Positions 51,691 through 61,891 of a stretch of 64,000 nucleotides of DNA are shown in pieces. Both the position numbers and the translations under genes were made by a program. The notes beneath the pieces were generated by a model. It was not told the origin of the DNA and did not search any database. It worked only from the letters and a program-made list of their open reading frames with translations. Source of the DNA: Plasmodiophora brassicae (lineage: Eukaryota; Endomyxa; Phytomyxea; Plasmodiophorida; Plasmodiophoridae); the NCBI GenBank assembly GCA_039704465.1, contig JASFAU010000006.1, positions 1,054,001 to 1,118,000 on the forward strand. Direction: 5' to 3'. Within the stretch, counting starts at the first letter, position 1. Every line of letters begins with the position of its first letter.

Positions 51691-52299
51691 TCAGCTGCCC
51701 GGCACGATCGCCCGCTTTTCCAAGACGCTCATGGCCTGACCGAACTCTTGGTCGTTGAGGCTGGCAAGTGCTCCGGACAGGAAATCAACGCCTTCCGTGA
51801 GCGGTACGAGGCCATCGCGAGCGCCACTGTCGGACAGGGTCAGGCGCGCTGCGGCCGCGCGTACCTCCTTGGTGTACTTTGACCCGGTTGCGTCCGCGAC
51901 GTCTAACGCTGTGATCTTGTCGACCGAGACGGACTGGTTCGTGCCGAGCGACGCGACGAATGACGACACCCGGTGTTGCCGGCCACTCGCCATGGTCGGC
52001 ACAGGACGGCGCGCAATAGTGATCGCCAGCTGGGGGACATGGCTCCCACGTCGATGGACCGTCCCCGTCTTGATCGACACGGCCTCCACCGCACTTGCGC
52101 GAACCAGAATCTGCACTGCGTCGACGAGGTTGTTGAGCGCGCCGCCCAGGCCGGTGACGAGCACTCGCTCGTGCTGGCGCGTCTCGCGCCACAAACGCCC
52201 GACCACCTGCCTGGTCGGCATCGCCGCGCTGACATTGAACCGGTGCAGGGCGACGGCGGCCGCTTCCTCACCGTCGGCCTCGACGCTGACCTCTGCCAT
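51691..52299 (-). CDS. Alba-like DNA/RNA-binding protein
   Basis: Single exon, 202 aa, ATG 52299. Residues 15-100 match the Alba fold: a first strand NVSAAMPTRQVVGRLWRE, then VLVTGLGGALNNLVDAVQIL (the conserved Gly-rich turn and helix), ASAVEAVSIKTGTVHRRG and VPQLAITIARRP. This parallels the plant and protist Alba pattern (AxGxAIxxxVxxAEIL, then a strand with basic residues). The second half is Ser/Ala/Asp-rich and probably flexible, unlike the RGG tails of some Alba proteins. Alba proteins bind RNA or DNA in nucleus and cytoplasm, so a role in mRNA storage or chromatin is possible. The call rests on motif likeness. Confidence 0.65.
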   Translation of the reverse strand: MAEVSVEADGEEAAAVALHRFNVSAAMPTRQVVGRLWRETRQHERVLVTGLGGALNNLVDAVQILVRASAVEAVSIKTGTVHRRGSHVPQLAITIARRPVPTMASGRQHRVSSFVASLGTNQSVSVDKITALDVADATGSKYTKEVRAAAARLTLSDSGARDGLVPLTEGVDFLSGALASLNDQEFGQAMSVLEKRAIVPGS

Positions 52300-52431
52300 G
52301 GCTTCTCCAGTGGCAATTCTTCGCGGACTACGCGGCGCATCCTGAGTGCCGACGTGACGCTGCGGTGTAGTCAACTCCGACTGGTGACGTCGACGGAAAC
52401 GCGTCGCGCGTGTCGACGTGGCCAGGTGTAT

Positions 52432-53964
52432 TTATACACCCACGGGGGTGCTGTCGCCGAGCGCCCTGGGGCTGCTGCTGCTGCTGCTCCCCGCGGGTGG
52501 CACCGGGTCCATCAGGCTAAGGGAGATGTCGCGCGCGAACGAATCTTTCAGTGTCCGCAGGCGCTCAAAGATCGTGCTGAGCAATCGCTCGCGTTCCGAT
52601 GCCGGCAGGTCCGCGACGGATGTCCCTCCACCTGCCCCACCCATTCAGCGAGCGGAACATTCTCTGTCGCAAACGTCACCGAACCTTGGCGGGAGGCGGC
52701 GCGGGCTCGCTCGATCTCGCTCCAGATGAACGTGACGGATTCGTCTTGGAGTTCGAGGAACTGCGCCAGGTTGTTCTTCGCCATCTGGAGCTGGGCGCGC
52801 AGGACGCCGCTCTCGGCGGCGCTGTCGCGTTTCTCCTCCATGGCGGTCTCGAGCTGCCGCTCAAGCTGGCGGATTACCTGGTTTTCGGCGAAGAGCTTAC
52901 TGGCCCCGCTGCGCTGCGTCATCGCCTGCTGCGCCTGCAGGTCGCTGATCGTCTTATCGGACTCCTTCGACTTCTCGTTCAGCTTCTTGATCAGCTTCTG
53001 GAAGAAGTTTGTCCGCTTGGCCAACTTCACCTCTGTCTCCTTATGAATGTCGACCTCACGTCGAAGCCTCTGTATCTCGGTCTGGAGTTTCGAATTCTTT
53101 GCCAGCAGGCGCTCCGTTTCCTTGCTCTGGTACTGGAGTTCAATCGTCATCTGCTCGTTCTCCATGATCGCACGCTTTGTTGTCGTGTGTAATTGGTCTG
53201 CGGCCCCGACAGTTGAGGGCGACGTTGACGCGAGCACAAACAAGCACCATACCTTCGGTCATCGCCAGCAGACTCAGTTTGGTCTCCTTGATCTTCAACA
53301 GCATCTCCTTCTTCAAACGCTCCTTCTCGGAGACGTTCCGTCGTTCCAAGTCGTTAACCTTCTTCGCCATCTCCTTCTGCTCAGCCTCCAGCGTGCTCTT
53401 CAGGACGGCGAGTTGCATCTCCAGTTCCCGCTTCTGTTCACTGCCGAATGAAGTCACACTTCCAGTTGGGTGTCATCGAGCACCGGGCGTCAACGACACC
53501 GACCTGAAATCTCTCAGGCTTTTGCTTTCCCGGGTTAGCCTCTCCAGGTGCTCCTGGAGCTCCTTCTTGACCTGACCGTTCTGCGCCTCCATCCTCTTAA
53601 TCTCGTCCTCGGCTTTCTCCTTCACTTCCCTGATGGTGGCCTCCAGCTTCAGGTTGGTTTGCGTCAGGCTGCTGATGACCTTCTCCTTCTGTTCCGCCTC
53701 TTTCCGATAGAACCAGATGAGATCACCCTGCGCCAGCACCGTCAACGGAGAGGGTAAACCAGCGCGCTCGGGGAGACGCAACCAGACTTGTTTCAATCGC
53801 GACTGCTCCGCCTCGTTCTGCACCATCTCGATCCTCGACTTCAGCTGCTGGTTCTCGGCAGCGGCGGCCGCCACCTTATCCGCCAGCCACTTCTCCCGGA
53901 ACAGGGCGTCCATCATCTGGACCTCCGGAGACTTTGGCGCCGCGTTCGCATCCGTCGTCGCCAT
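52432..53964 (-). CDS. CFAP157: CFAP157-like coiled-coil ciliary protein
   Basis: ATG 53964 opens a coiled-coil protein of about 440 residues in five exons, with introns of 45-60 nt (for example after SRLKQ, after SKSLRDF, and before GGGTSVADL). Heptad-rich helices fill the protein: FREKWLADKVAAAAAENQQL, KEAEQKEKVISSLTQTNLKL, NVSEKERLKKEMLLKIKE, then TTKRAIMENEQMTIELQYQS and RTNFFQKLIKKLNEK. The order 'DKDRLRKEI... ETTKRAI.EN... Q..KLL..N..L' corresponds to human CFAP157 (also seen in BBOF1-type basal-body proteins). The last exon ends in a Ser run and PRALGDSTPVGV. CFAP157 is needed for flagellar assembly in animals. A closely related ciliary coiled-coil family cannot be excluded. Confidence 0.8.
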
Positions 53965-54060
53965 CGTCGCAACAACGCTCGCCGACTGATTAACAGAACG
54001 TGGTACCCTGATCGATAGCCGTACGTACAGTGCCCGCGTCTGATACAATATACGTGCTCT

Positions 54061-54537
54061 CTATTGTTTCCGTGCATTCATGGATAACATCTCGTCGATG
54101 GCCTGCTTCCGTCCGGCATAATATCCAGCATAGTACCAGGCGAGCAACGCGTTGTACAGGTCGGGCGACATGTCGACCTGAGGTGGCGGTGGGATCGCTG
54201 CAGTGGCAGGCGACCCGCCGGACGGTTCCGCGTCCGCCAGGACGGATGGTGGAGGCGCAGACACGGCATCGCCAATATCGGCCGCCCCGTTCACTTCGAT
54301 TTCCTCCTCGTCGGATATCTGGCCGTCCTCCTTGACAACGGGGGCTTCCGTACGGGGTCGTTTCGGTCGCGGCGTGTGCCGATGCGGGCGCGGCTCCTGC
54401 GCGATGCCGTGCCATGTCTGGTAATCTTCGACGTCGCGGTCGAACGCCGCAATCAGCGCGCTGTCGTCCCAGTCGCCGCCGGTCAGCAGGTTCGCCGACT
54501 CGCTGCACGCGACGCCTGCGTCGTCATCGATCGACAT
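54061..54537 (-). CDS. SMN1: SMN (survival of motor neuron) homologue without Tudor domain
   Basis: This core protein of the SMN complex assembles Sm rings on spliceosomal snRNAs. Single exon, 158 aa, ATG 54537. The Gemin2-binding helix lies at residues about 20-40 (GGDWDDSALIAAFDRDVEDY, equivalent to WDDTALIKAYDKAV). An RP-rich basic stretch (PRPHRHTPRPKRPRT), an acidic linker and a Pro-rich segment follow. The C-terminus holds the YG-box oligomerisation helix (LYNALLAWYYAGYYAGRKQA). There is no Tudor domain between them, as in fission yeast Smn1 (about 150 residues). The frame upstream of the ATG is open but carries no SMN features. Both diagnostic ends are clear, so the call is firm. Confidence 0.87.
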   Translation of the reverse strand: MSIDDDAGVACSESANLLTGGDWDDSALIAAFDRDVEDYQTWHGIAQEPRPHRHTPRPKRPRTEAPVVKEDGQISDEEEIEVNGAADIGDAVSAPPPSVLADAEPSGGSPATAAIPPPPQVDMSPDLYNALLAWYYAGYYAGRKQAIDEMLSMNARKQ

Positions 54538-54764
54538 CGACGACTGCGACGCAGTGCGCGAGCTGCATCTCACGCAGTCCGCGTGTGCTGCAGGCCCGCA
54601 GCAGCAGTCGCGGGTGTGCAGTCCCGCTGTTGTCTCCAACCACCATATGCATGATCGCCACCAACAACCTCCTGCCGGCGTCACGTAAGGAGGGATCCCT
54701 CGGTTATTGACGTCCAGTTGGTCGTGTATAGTCCGACATGTTATCGTTGCTATAGGGATGTCGG

Positions 54765-56066
54765 TCAAGCGCCCTCGATCCTGGTCCCTGTGCTAAGATT
54801 GTAAAGAACGATGAGGGCGGTGAACGCGATAGAGGTGATCTCGGCGACGAGGCCCCAGGTGATCGCCAGGAGGTGGTAGATCTGGATGTTGATCGGTGCA
54901 TACTCGTAACGATGCAGCATTGACTGGATGCGACGATGGATAAGGAGGACCTCGACCCGTTCGTGGTCATCGATAACGTCCAGATGGGACTGGTCGGCGC
55001 CCGGGTCCAGACGGCTTATGGAGCTCGCGACCCGATGGGACCGTGAGTCCACTGTGGCGCTCGTCGTCGCCACCGACAACATCAACCGCAACGATATTAA
55101 CATGAAGAACACCATCACGCTGATGACGTTGGCCGGCAGTGTCACCAAAAGTAGCGTCCTCAGGACAAAGATGATGTTCGCGCCGCCGCCGACAAGCATG
55201 ATTAAGAGAAGCGACGAGTTCTCCGCGTTCACCATCTCGCAGGCGCCGTGAATTCGACTGTACTCTCGGCCGACCTCGCCGATCAGCTCGTTCCACCGTT
55301 TCGTCGTCATGCTGCCCTTCAACCCGGTCCGGACCAGCGCGTCCAGCGCTCTCAACCTGTTCATCAGAATGACGTTGAAGATGCAGGGCGATGTCATTGA
55401 TGTTTGTAGCGTCGGAATCATGAACACGCCCATGATCAGGCTGGAGAACACGCCCAGGGCGACGTTCTGCATCAACGGGAACGTCGTCATGAACAACGGA
55501 TGCAATTCAGGGACGTTAAAGTTGATCGGCTGTGGCGCTTGTCACTACGAGCGAACATGTGTCGAGAACGTGACACCCACCACGACGAATGTGAGAAAGC
55601 CGATCGCTGTAAAGATGACGGAGGGCCTGCGGCTGTTCGCGATGAACCGCTCGGCGATGCTGGCGGCCTCCTCCGAGTCGCCAATGCTGACCCGGATGGC
55701 GAGCAGCAGGTTGTCCCGGTTGCGGAACGATTTCTCCAGTTGCAACGTGTACAGCATGGCGGCCATGACGGTTAGAACGATGACAACGGACGCGAAATAG
55801 AAGTTGTCGAAGGGGATCGATCCGATCGTCCACAGCTGCAGGACGACGACTGTCCACATGGCTAAGGCGGTCAGGGCGCGACGGAACAGGTCCCACCAGT
55901 GCCGTTCAGCGCCCATGGGCGACCGTAGCCCCAGGACCAACAGCAGCCGGATGTAACTGGCCGCCGCCGGGCCAAGCTTGATGTCATGTTCCATAGCGAT
56001 CATCTCGTCTACGCCCGTAATCGGTGTGGAGGACACCTCGCCACACGGCTGGACTCGTCTAGACAT
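54765..56066 (-). CDS. Multi-pass (about 7-TM) protein, gustatory-receptor-like
   Basis: ATG 56066 starts exon 1 with a cytosolic leader and helices (ALTALAMWTVVVLQLWTIG, FYFASVVIVLTVMAAMLYTL, and IFTAIGFLTFVVV). An intron of about 50-57 nt (acceptor CACAG before CCGATCAAC) joins exon 2, with helices around ALGVFSSLIMGVFMIPTL, SLLLIMLVGGGANIIFVLRT, and VISVMVFFMLISLRLMLSVA, and a last one HLLAITWGLVAEITSIAFTA. About seven membrane spans, a long loop before the last helix pair, and a segment EMVNAENSSLLLIM recall the insect gustatory receptor/GRL superfamily, whose members are known in protists and plants. Similarity is at the level of topology and a few positions, so the family is a hypothesis. 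A broken relative lies just upstream. Confidence 0.6.
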
Positions 56067-56705
56067 GGACGTCCCCCACGATTCGGTGCAAGCGAGGTTC
56101 GTTCAGGTACGGCGGCGACATGAATCTGCCCGTACTAGTCGTGACCATGGGAGCCTCGTTCCATTGTTCTTGCTGTGAGGCAATTGGCGGTGAGTGTCCT
56201 GAACAAATTCTTGGCGACAAGGCTCCATGTTGTAAGGTTATAGCCAGGTGTCTGTAGATCTGGATATCGAGATGCTCGTACTCGATCGAAACGATGCACA
56301 TGGGGTGCGACTACGGATGAACGGACGAGAGCATCAACGGGCACGATATCATCAGAACGTGTGTCGACGCGATAGCCGTATTGTATGGCAGCGGTATCCA
56401 CATGAACGTTGTACGACTGAAGATGAAGCATGACGTGCATGCAGGCGCTTCTGCATTAGGTGGCTAATTAGGTGGCTACCTGGATTCGGCGTCCAGCAGA
56501 CTACGAGGCCAGCGCCAGGCGGCCGTCTTGTGGACGATGACATTATGTTGCATGTAAATTCGAGGGACCCGCGTATCGTCCTTTGTCGATTGAACGACGT
56601 ACAGCGTCCAACACGAATCTATACCGTTTCCGCCATGAGTTGCCGCGCAGCGTAGCAGATATTGGGTACGCTCGGCCTGATCTATTTCTATCACCCTCCA
56701 ATGTC
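56067..56705. other. Intergenic region between receptor-like and lyase genes
   Basis: These 639 bp lie between divergent starts. The middle holds the receptor-gene relic listed separately. The rest contains no recognisable gene and should include both promoters. Confidence 0.4.
56143..56297 (-). pseudogene. Frameshifted relic of a receptor-like gene (3' end)
   Basis: Read on the minus strand, this stretch resembles the last helix of the neighbouring 7-TM gene. YEHLDIQIYRHLAIT in one frame corresponds to YAPINIQIYHLLAIT. After an insertion of about 7 bases, TTWSLVAKNLFRTLTANCL in a second frame corresponds to TWGLVAEITSIAFTALIVL. Nucleotide blocks such as CAGATCTAC and CTTGTCGCCAAGA/CTCGTCGCCGAGA align. 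It implies a former tandem copy, now truncated and frameshifted. An unrecognised intron is the alternative. Confidence 0.55.
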
Positions 56706-59063
56706 ATGTCGTCCAGGCCCTCGCAGCGAAAGCCTCGCGTCCAGATCAGCGTTGTGCTGGCTCTAACTGCGATCGCGCCGCTCTTTGGACAGGTAGGCGC
56801 GCAAAACCTGGACCCCAGGTTGCCGCCCTCGGGGAACTTCAACCTGTCCCAGTTCACGTTGCAGCTGGCGATATCACCCATTCAAATCGGGTACAGCCCG
56901 GTCGGCTGGAACGACTCCGCCAACTTCTTCACAGACCCGGTCGATGGCGCCATGTCGTTCTCGACGCCGTCTGACGGCAACACGACGGAAGGGTCACATT
57001 ATCCTCGAACCGAGCTACGCCACAAGTTCGACTTTTGGTTTGACCGCCGCTCGACGCCCATGCTGTCCAACCGTCTGGAAGTGACGGGGCGAGTCGCTGC
57101 CCTGTCCTACACGGGCCGAATGATTATCGGGCAGATCCATGGCTATGATGACGGCAGCGAAGCCGTCAAGGTTTACTGGTACAATGATCCGAAACGGGGC
57201 GGTGTCCTATATGCGTCGGTGAAGGAGAACCTGGGAGTTGTATCGCCAGCTAGAGGACGATACGCTGCGCCGTTTGGGCAGCAATACTCGTACAGTATCG
57301 AGGTGGACGCGAACATCGTCACCTGCATGCTCAATGGTTATGCCGAGACATACACGATGAACGTGTCGTCCTGGGCAACGCACAACGTCTACTTCAAGGC
57401 CGGGAACTATTTGCAGGACAACAGCCTTCCGAGAACGGTCGGAACCGTCAAGATCTACTCCATCAGGGTCCAGAGCAATGCCAGCCTCAAGGCAATCAGC
57501 ACCACAACACCGGCCCTAGCAACCGAGAAGCCATCTCCACCACCGACTACCGAAACACCGTTTACACCAAGAGCACCTTCTCCACCGCTGACAAGAAGGT
57601 CTACGCCGCTCAAAGCACGGTCTGCGCCACCGACCAGGACGCCATCGTCACCACCGTCCAGAACTCCTTCTGCACCGCCGACACGAACACCGTCTGTATT
57701 GGCATCGGTCAGAGCACCGTCTGCATCTCTGACATATAGAATACTTTCTCCACCGTCGACCAGAACACGTTTCCCACCGGGTGGCAGAACGCCTTCCCTC
57801 ACGCGTACCAGGAGAACTTCTCCACCGCCGACGAGGACACGTTCTGCAGCACCGTCTAGAGCGCAACCTGTACCGGCAACCATAACACTTTCTGGACCGC
57901 AGCCTAAACTCGTTTCTGTACAGCCGACCAGAGAGTCTTCTGCATCCAGGATCAGGATGCCATCTGCACCTTCCAGCGGTACGTCGTCCGCATCGTGGGC
58001 GACCACGCTACCTAGGCTGGCGCCAGCTGTGAGGACAACTGCCATGCCGACAGCAGCGACGTCAACGTCAGACATGCCTTTCTTGGACCCCAGGTCACCG
58101 CCCTCGGGGAACTTCAACCTGTCTCAGTTCACATTGCAGCTGGCAATATCACCAGTTCAGATCGGCTACAGCCCGATCGGCTGGAACGACTCCGACAACT
58201 TCTTCACAGACCCGGTCGATGGCGCCATGTCGTTCTCGACACCGTCTGACGGCAACACGACGGAAGGGTCACATTATCCTCGAACCGAGCTACGCCACAA
58301 GGTCGAGTTTTGGTTTGACCGCCGCTCAACGCCAATGCTGTCCAACCGTCTGGAAGTGACGGAGCGAGTCTCTGCCCTATCACACACGGGCCGAATGGTT
58401 ATCGGGCAGATCCATGGCTATGATGACGGCAGCGAAGCCGTCAAGATTTACTGGTACAATGACCCGAAACGGGGCGGTGTCCTATATGCGTCGGTGAAGG
58501 AGAACCTGGGAATTGTATCGCCAGCTAGAGGACGATACGCTGCGCCCTTTGGGCAGAAATATTCGTACAGTATCGAGGTAAACGCGAACATCGTCACATG
58601 CATGCTCAATGGTTATACCGAGACATACACGATGAACGCGTCGTCCTGGGCAACGCACAACGTCTACTTCAAGGCCGGGAACTATTTGCAGGATAACAGC
58701 CTTCCGAGAACGGTCGGAACCGTCAAGATCTACTTCATTAAGGTCCAGAACAACGTGAACCTTGGAGCGTCACTGCCTCCAAGCAACCAGCACGCAACGG
58801 TCGTCGGTGCATCCGACGCCTCCCACATCGAAAACATCGCATTAATTGTCACTGGGTGCGCGTTCACATTCTTCGGCATGCTCGCCTGCATTGCCATCGT
58901 GCTCCAACGCCGATCGGCGAGCAAGCGGCTCATCGTCACCGACCGTTTGATCACAGCGATTGCAGACGTGCCAGTTCTGGCCGCATCAAGCATCACCAGA
59001 TCCGTCGACATACCCGACTTGGGCGCACGTGTTCAGCACGGCCATATGCGACGAATGCGATAG
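56706..59063 (+). CDS. Membrane-anchored double alginate lyase-like (PL7) enzyme
   Basis: Single 785-residue exon, ATG 56706. A signal peptide (QISVVLALTAIAPLFGQVGA) is followed by PL7 domain 1 (about 36-257), a 200-residue Pro/Ser/Thr/Arg linker of short repeats (SPPSRTPSAPPTRTPS), PL7 domain 2 (about 460-682) and a C-terminal membrane helix (about 708-734, IALIVTGCAFTFFGMLACIA) with a basic tail. Both domains carry the family's catalytic blocks: YPRTELRH (RxELR), QIHGYDD (QIH), and YFKAGNYLQD. The two domains are nearly identical in sequence. PL7 enzymes cleave alginate or related polyuronates by beta-elimination. The anchor should hold the two catalytic units outside the cell on a stiff, probably O-glycosylated stalk. 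Substrate is uncertain; brown-algal or bacterial alginate or glucuronan is possible. Confidence 0.88.
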   Translation: MSSRPSQRKPRVQISVVLALTAIAPLFGQVGAQNLDPRLPPSGNFNLSQFTLQLAISPIQIGYSPVGWNDSANFFTDPVDGAMSFSTPSDGNTTEGSHYPRTELRHKFDFWFDRRSTPMLSNRLEVTGRVAALSYTGRMIIGQIHGYDDGSEAVKVYWYNDPKRGGVLYASVKENLGVVSPARGRYAAPFGQQYSYSIEVDANIVTCMLNGYAETYTMNVSSWATHNVYFKAGNYLQDNSLPRTVGTVKIYSIRVQSNASLKAISTTTPALATEKPSPPPTTETPFTPRAPSPPLTRRSTPLKARSAPPTRTPSSPPSRTPSAPPTRTPSVLASVRAPSASLTYRILSPPSTRTRFPPGGRTPSLTRTRRTSPPPTRTRSAAPSRAQPVPATITLSGPQPKLVSVQPTRESSASRIRMPSAPSSGTSSASWATTLPRLAPAVRTTAMPTAATSTSDMPFLDPRSPPSGNFNLSQFTLQLAISPVQIGYSPIGWNDSDNFFTDPVDGAMSFSTPSDGNTTEGSHYPRTELRHKVEFWFDRRSTPMLSNRLEVTERVSALSHTGRMVIGQIHGYDDGSEAVKIYWYNDPKRGGVLYASVKENLGIVSPARGRYAAPFGQKYSYSIEVNANIVTCMLNGYTETYTMNASSWATHNVYFKAGNYLQDNSLPRTVGTVKIYFIKVQNNVNLGASLPPSNQHATVVGASDASHIENIALIVTGCAFTFFGMLACIAIVLQRRSASKRLIVTDRLITAIADVPVLAASSITRSVDIPDLGARVQHGHMRRMR

Positions 59064-59229
59064 GAGACACGGGGCCTCCTAATGCATGTTGGAATACAGT
59101 CGTCGTGGACGAAAAGGACCCCGCCGGGGACGTCGTCGGTTCCTGTAGCACTCGACGTACGGAGTCCGGAGAAGTGTCCGAAGTCAGAGCGACTCGGACG
59201 CGAGCGCACGATCGACGAAGCCGGCGCCG

Positions 59230-61775
59230 ATGACGACCGAGCTGCCGGCCGACGATGCGTCGTCGAAATCCTGCCTGATCTGCGTGTTTCCGTTGGTCGA
59301 TGTTGCGGTTGTGCCATGCGCGCACGATCGGCTGGTCTGCGCCACGTGTGCCGTGAAGATCACCCGGTACTGCGGCGACCCGCGTCGTTGTCCATTCTGT
59401 AGGGTTGCCGTCCCGCTCGGCAGTACCCTGCCCTTATTTGTACTGCTACCTAGGCAAATCAGAATGGTCCGATGTCATCTTTGATGCAGCGGCAAAAGCG
59501 CGGCCGTTCGCTTCGTACTCCAACGCGTCGTTGATCCCGATTCCGAGTATAAAAGCTAGTGCAACGTCACGAGAACTGGTTTGTCCATGACATACCCTGT
59601 CGCGTCTAGCGTCGGGCGCTTACAGTCTTTTTACAGGCTGCCAACTACAACAAGCTGCTGACGTGTCACTGCGTTATCTGCGACAAGAACGGTGTGAAAG
59701 CGAACTTCCTCACACTCGAAAAGTTACAGGCCCACCTTCGCCGAGACCACAAACTCATGTTCTGCATGGTACTGGAGAAACCTGTATCATCGTGTTGCGC
59801 TACCGTATCCTGACGTTGGATTAGGTTTGTGCTCAGCATCGGAAGACGTTCGTCGGCGAGATGCAGCTGTACACAGAGGACGGTATCCCAGTTGTACGCT
59901 TGTTAGAAGTTCGGTTCCGTGTACTGACACGTCCTCTAGAGCTGAAGAGCCACATGAAGCATGGTCGCAAAGGGCAAGGTCGCGAACCTGGCATGGATCC
60001 ACACCCTGTCTGCCAGTTCTGCCGCATCGCATTCTATGGCCCAGATGAAATCTACTACCACATGGAGCATGACCATTACCACTGTCATTTCTGCCGAAGT
60101 TCGACCGAGAAGCACCGATACGAGAGAACGTACAAAGAGTCGGCGCGCCATCCATTGGTTACTGTCCCGCCGTGACTCTGACGGGAACGTGCGCATAGGT
60201 TGGAGCAGCATTTCAGAAAGCACCACTATCTGTGCGACGACGACGAGTGCCTCAAGGCGAGGTACGTTGTGTTCGCGAGCGAAGTCGGTCTGCAAGCACA
60301 CCGTCTACAGGTACACAGTGCGAACCTGACACAAAAGGAACGACGTGCAATGGGCAACGTGCAAGGTACGTCCATGCTTTGGGCACGAGCTTCTTCGTGT
60401 TGATATTGCTGTCCCAGTGGAGCTGAACTATCGGATGCCGAATGCCGACGCGGGAGGGCGGCGTACTCCAGATCCAGCCGTCGCGGCGGCGGCACCTAAC
60501 CCTCCTCCCGAGCCTGTGATTGCTCTGCACGACCTGGAGCAGTTCCCGCAAGCCACCACATCCTCATCGACGTCCACTTCGATGGCCGGGTTCGCGTGGG
60601 CTGGTCTTCGATCCTCCAGTGGAGCGACCACTGACGAAGCGTTCCCAACGCTTGAAGAGGCGGTTGGCCCTCGCCGATCCGCGCCTTCAGCGCGAGGGGC
60701 CGCTCGGCAACCGGTCGCCGCCCCCTCTTGGGTTCGCAACGGTCCCGAACGAACACCAGCGGTCGTCAAACCGGAAGCCGCGTCGGCGCGAAACGTTGCC
60801 TTAACCGCAAGGATGAAGCAGGCGCTTAGGGGGGACGATGGGCGGGTCCGCGAGTTCAAGAAGATGGCGAAACGGTACCTGGCGTCAAGCGGCGACCAGG
60901 AATCGACGGCGTCGTTCTTCGACGCGTTCATCGACATATTCGGGATGAGCCCCGAATCGAAGCAGATCTTCAACGAGATGGTCGCCCTGATGCCCGCTGA
61001 TCACCCTGGACACAAGCGCGCCCTGCTCGCCGTCGCACAAGGTCCCCAAGCGAGACAACAACAGCAGCACCAGCAGCAGCAGCAACAGCAGCAACAACAA
61101 CGACAACATCAATCACAACAATCGCGTCCCAGTCCGTCGTCGTCAGCACCCGTCATCGTCCCACCAACGGAGGAAGCGTTCCCTTCGTTAAGTTCGTTAT
61201 CGCTGAACGGCGACGCGACCCCATCCGCTGGACCGCTGCATCGGTGGAGCGACCTCGTCGGCCCGGTCTCCGAGGTCGCGCCCGACACGCTCCTTGTCCC
61301 GCCTGTTGTTCGGAAACGCCTCCAGTTCTTCGCTGCGTTCGCGAACGACTGCCTCGGCATGCTTCAGGATCGTCTGTCGTCCGAGGAGGGCATCCCGGTG
61401 ACGCCCGCCATGCTCCGACGAACGAGGAACACGGCCCGGTCACTGAAGATGGTCGATCTGGATATTGGGTACCCGCTCAACGGCATCGACCTGTCGATCC
61501 AGACGATGACGCAGTTGCAGAACCTGTTCCGAACCGCCCAGAACGACTACGACAGCGTTCGGCAACGTGTCCTGCGGGCCCTGACGATCGCGCCATCCAC
61601 TGACCTGTACGTTCTCGTCGACTACATTGCCGTCCTGTACCAGCACATCGCTGCCGGCTGTGAACGGAAAAGCTCGTTGCGACCTGACCCGGAATTTCAC
61701 AGAGCGGACGACGCCAGGCCGTCTAGACGGCAACAGAAATCGTCCAAGAAGCGCACGTTGGTGCTGTTCGGGTAG
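59230..61775 (+). CDS. ZNF598: Hel2/ZNF598-type E3 ubiquitin ligase of ribosome quality control
   Basis: This RING ligase marks collided ribosomes by ubiquitinating small-subunit proteins. ATG 59230; intron 59399-59453 splits a RING Cys codon so that RRCPF-C-KSEW is formed only after splicing. The RING reads CLICVFPL, CAHDRLVCATC, CPFC. A run of Cys/His fingers follows: CHCVICDKNG, LEKLQAHLRRDHKLMFC, VCAQHRKTFVGEMQLYTED (spliced to ELKSHMKHG), PVCQFCRIAFYGPDEIYYHM, HYHCHFC, LEQHFRKHHYLCDDDECL, and VVFASEVGLQAHRLQVHS. This order is specific to Hel2/ZNF598. A long Pro/Ala/Ser region, a helical domain near 60800-61000, a poly-Gln tract and a final helical domain (SIQTMTQLQNLFRTAQNDYD) follow, ending KKRTLVLFG at 61775. 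About seven introns of 50-60 nt were traced in frame. Confidence 0.92.
61055..61121 (+). repeat. CAG/CAA poly-glutamine tract inside HEL2
   Basis: A mixed CAG/CAA run encodes a Gln-rich segment interrupted by His, Arg and Ser (ten Gln in a row at its longest). Mixed codons make it less prone to slippage than pure CAG. Length variation between isolates is likely but untested. Confidence 0.85.
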
Positions 61776-61891
61776 ATTTAATACAGAATAGAGGGCGTGC
61801 GCGCATCGATCGTATCCGGAGGGGGTGCGCGCGGACAGATAGTACCGATCGCGTTCGTCGGCCCATTTCCGATTAGAGGCGACGTGACGCG

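Noticed and set aside
57455..58117. Minus-strand ORF of 220 codons rich in Gly/Val/Asp
   Set aside because: It is the complement of the Pro/Ser/Thr repeat stalk of the double lyase, so its length is a by-product of the repeat composition.
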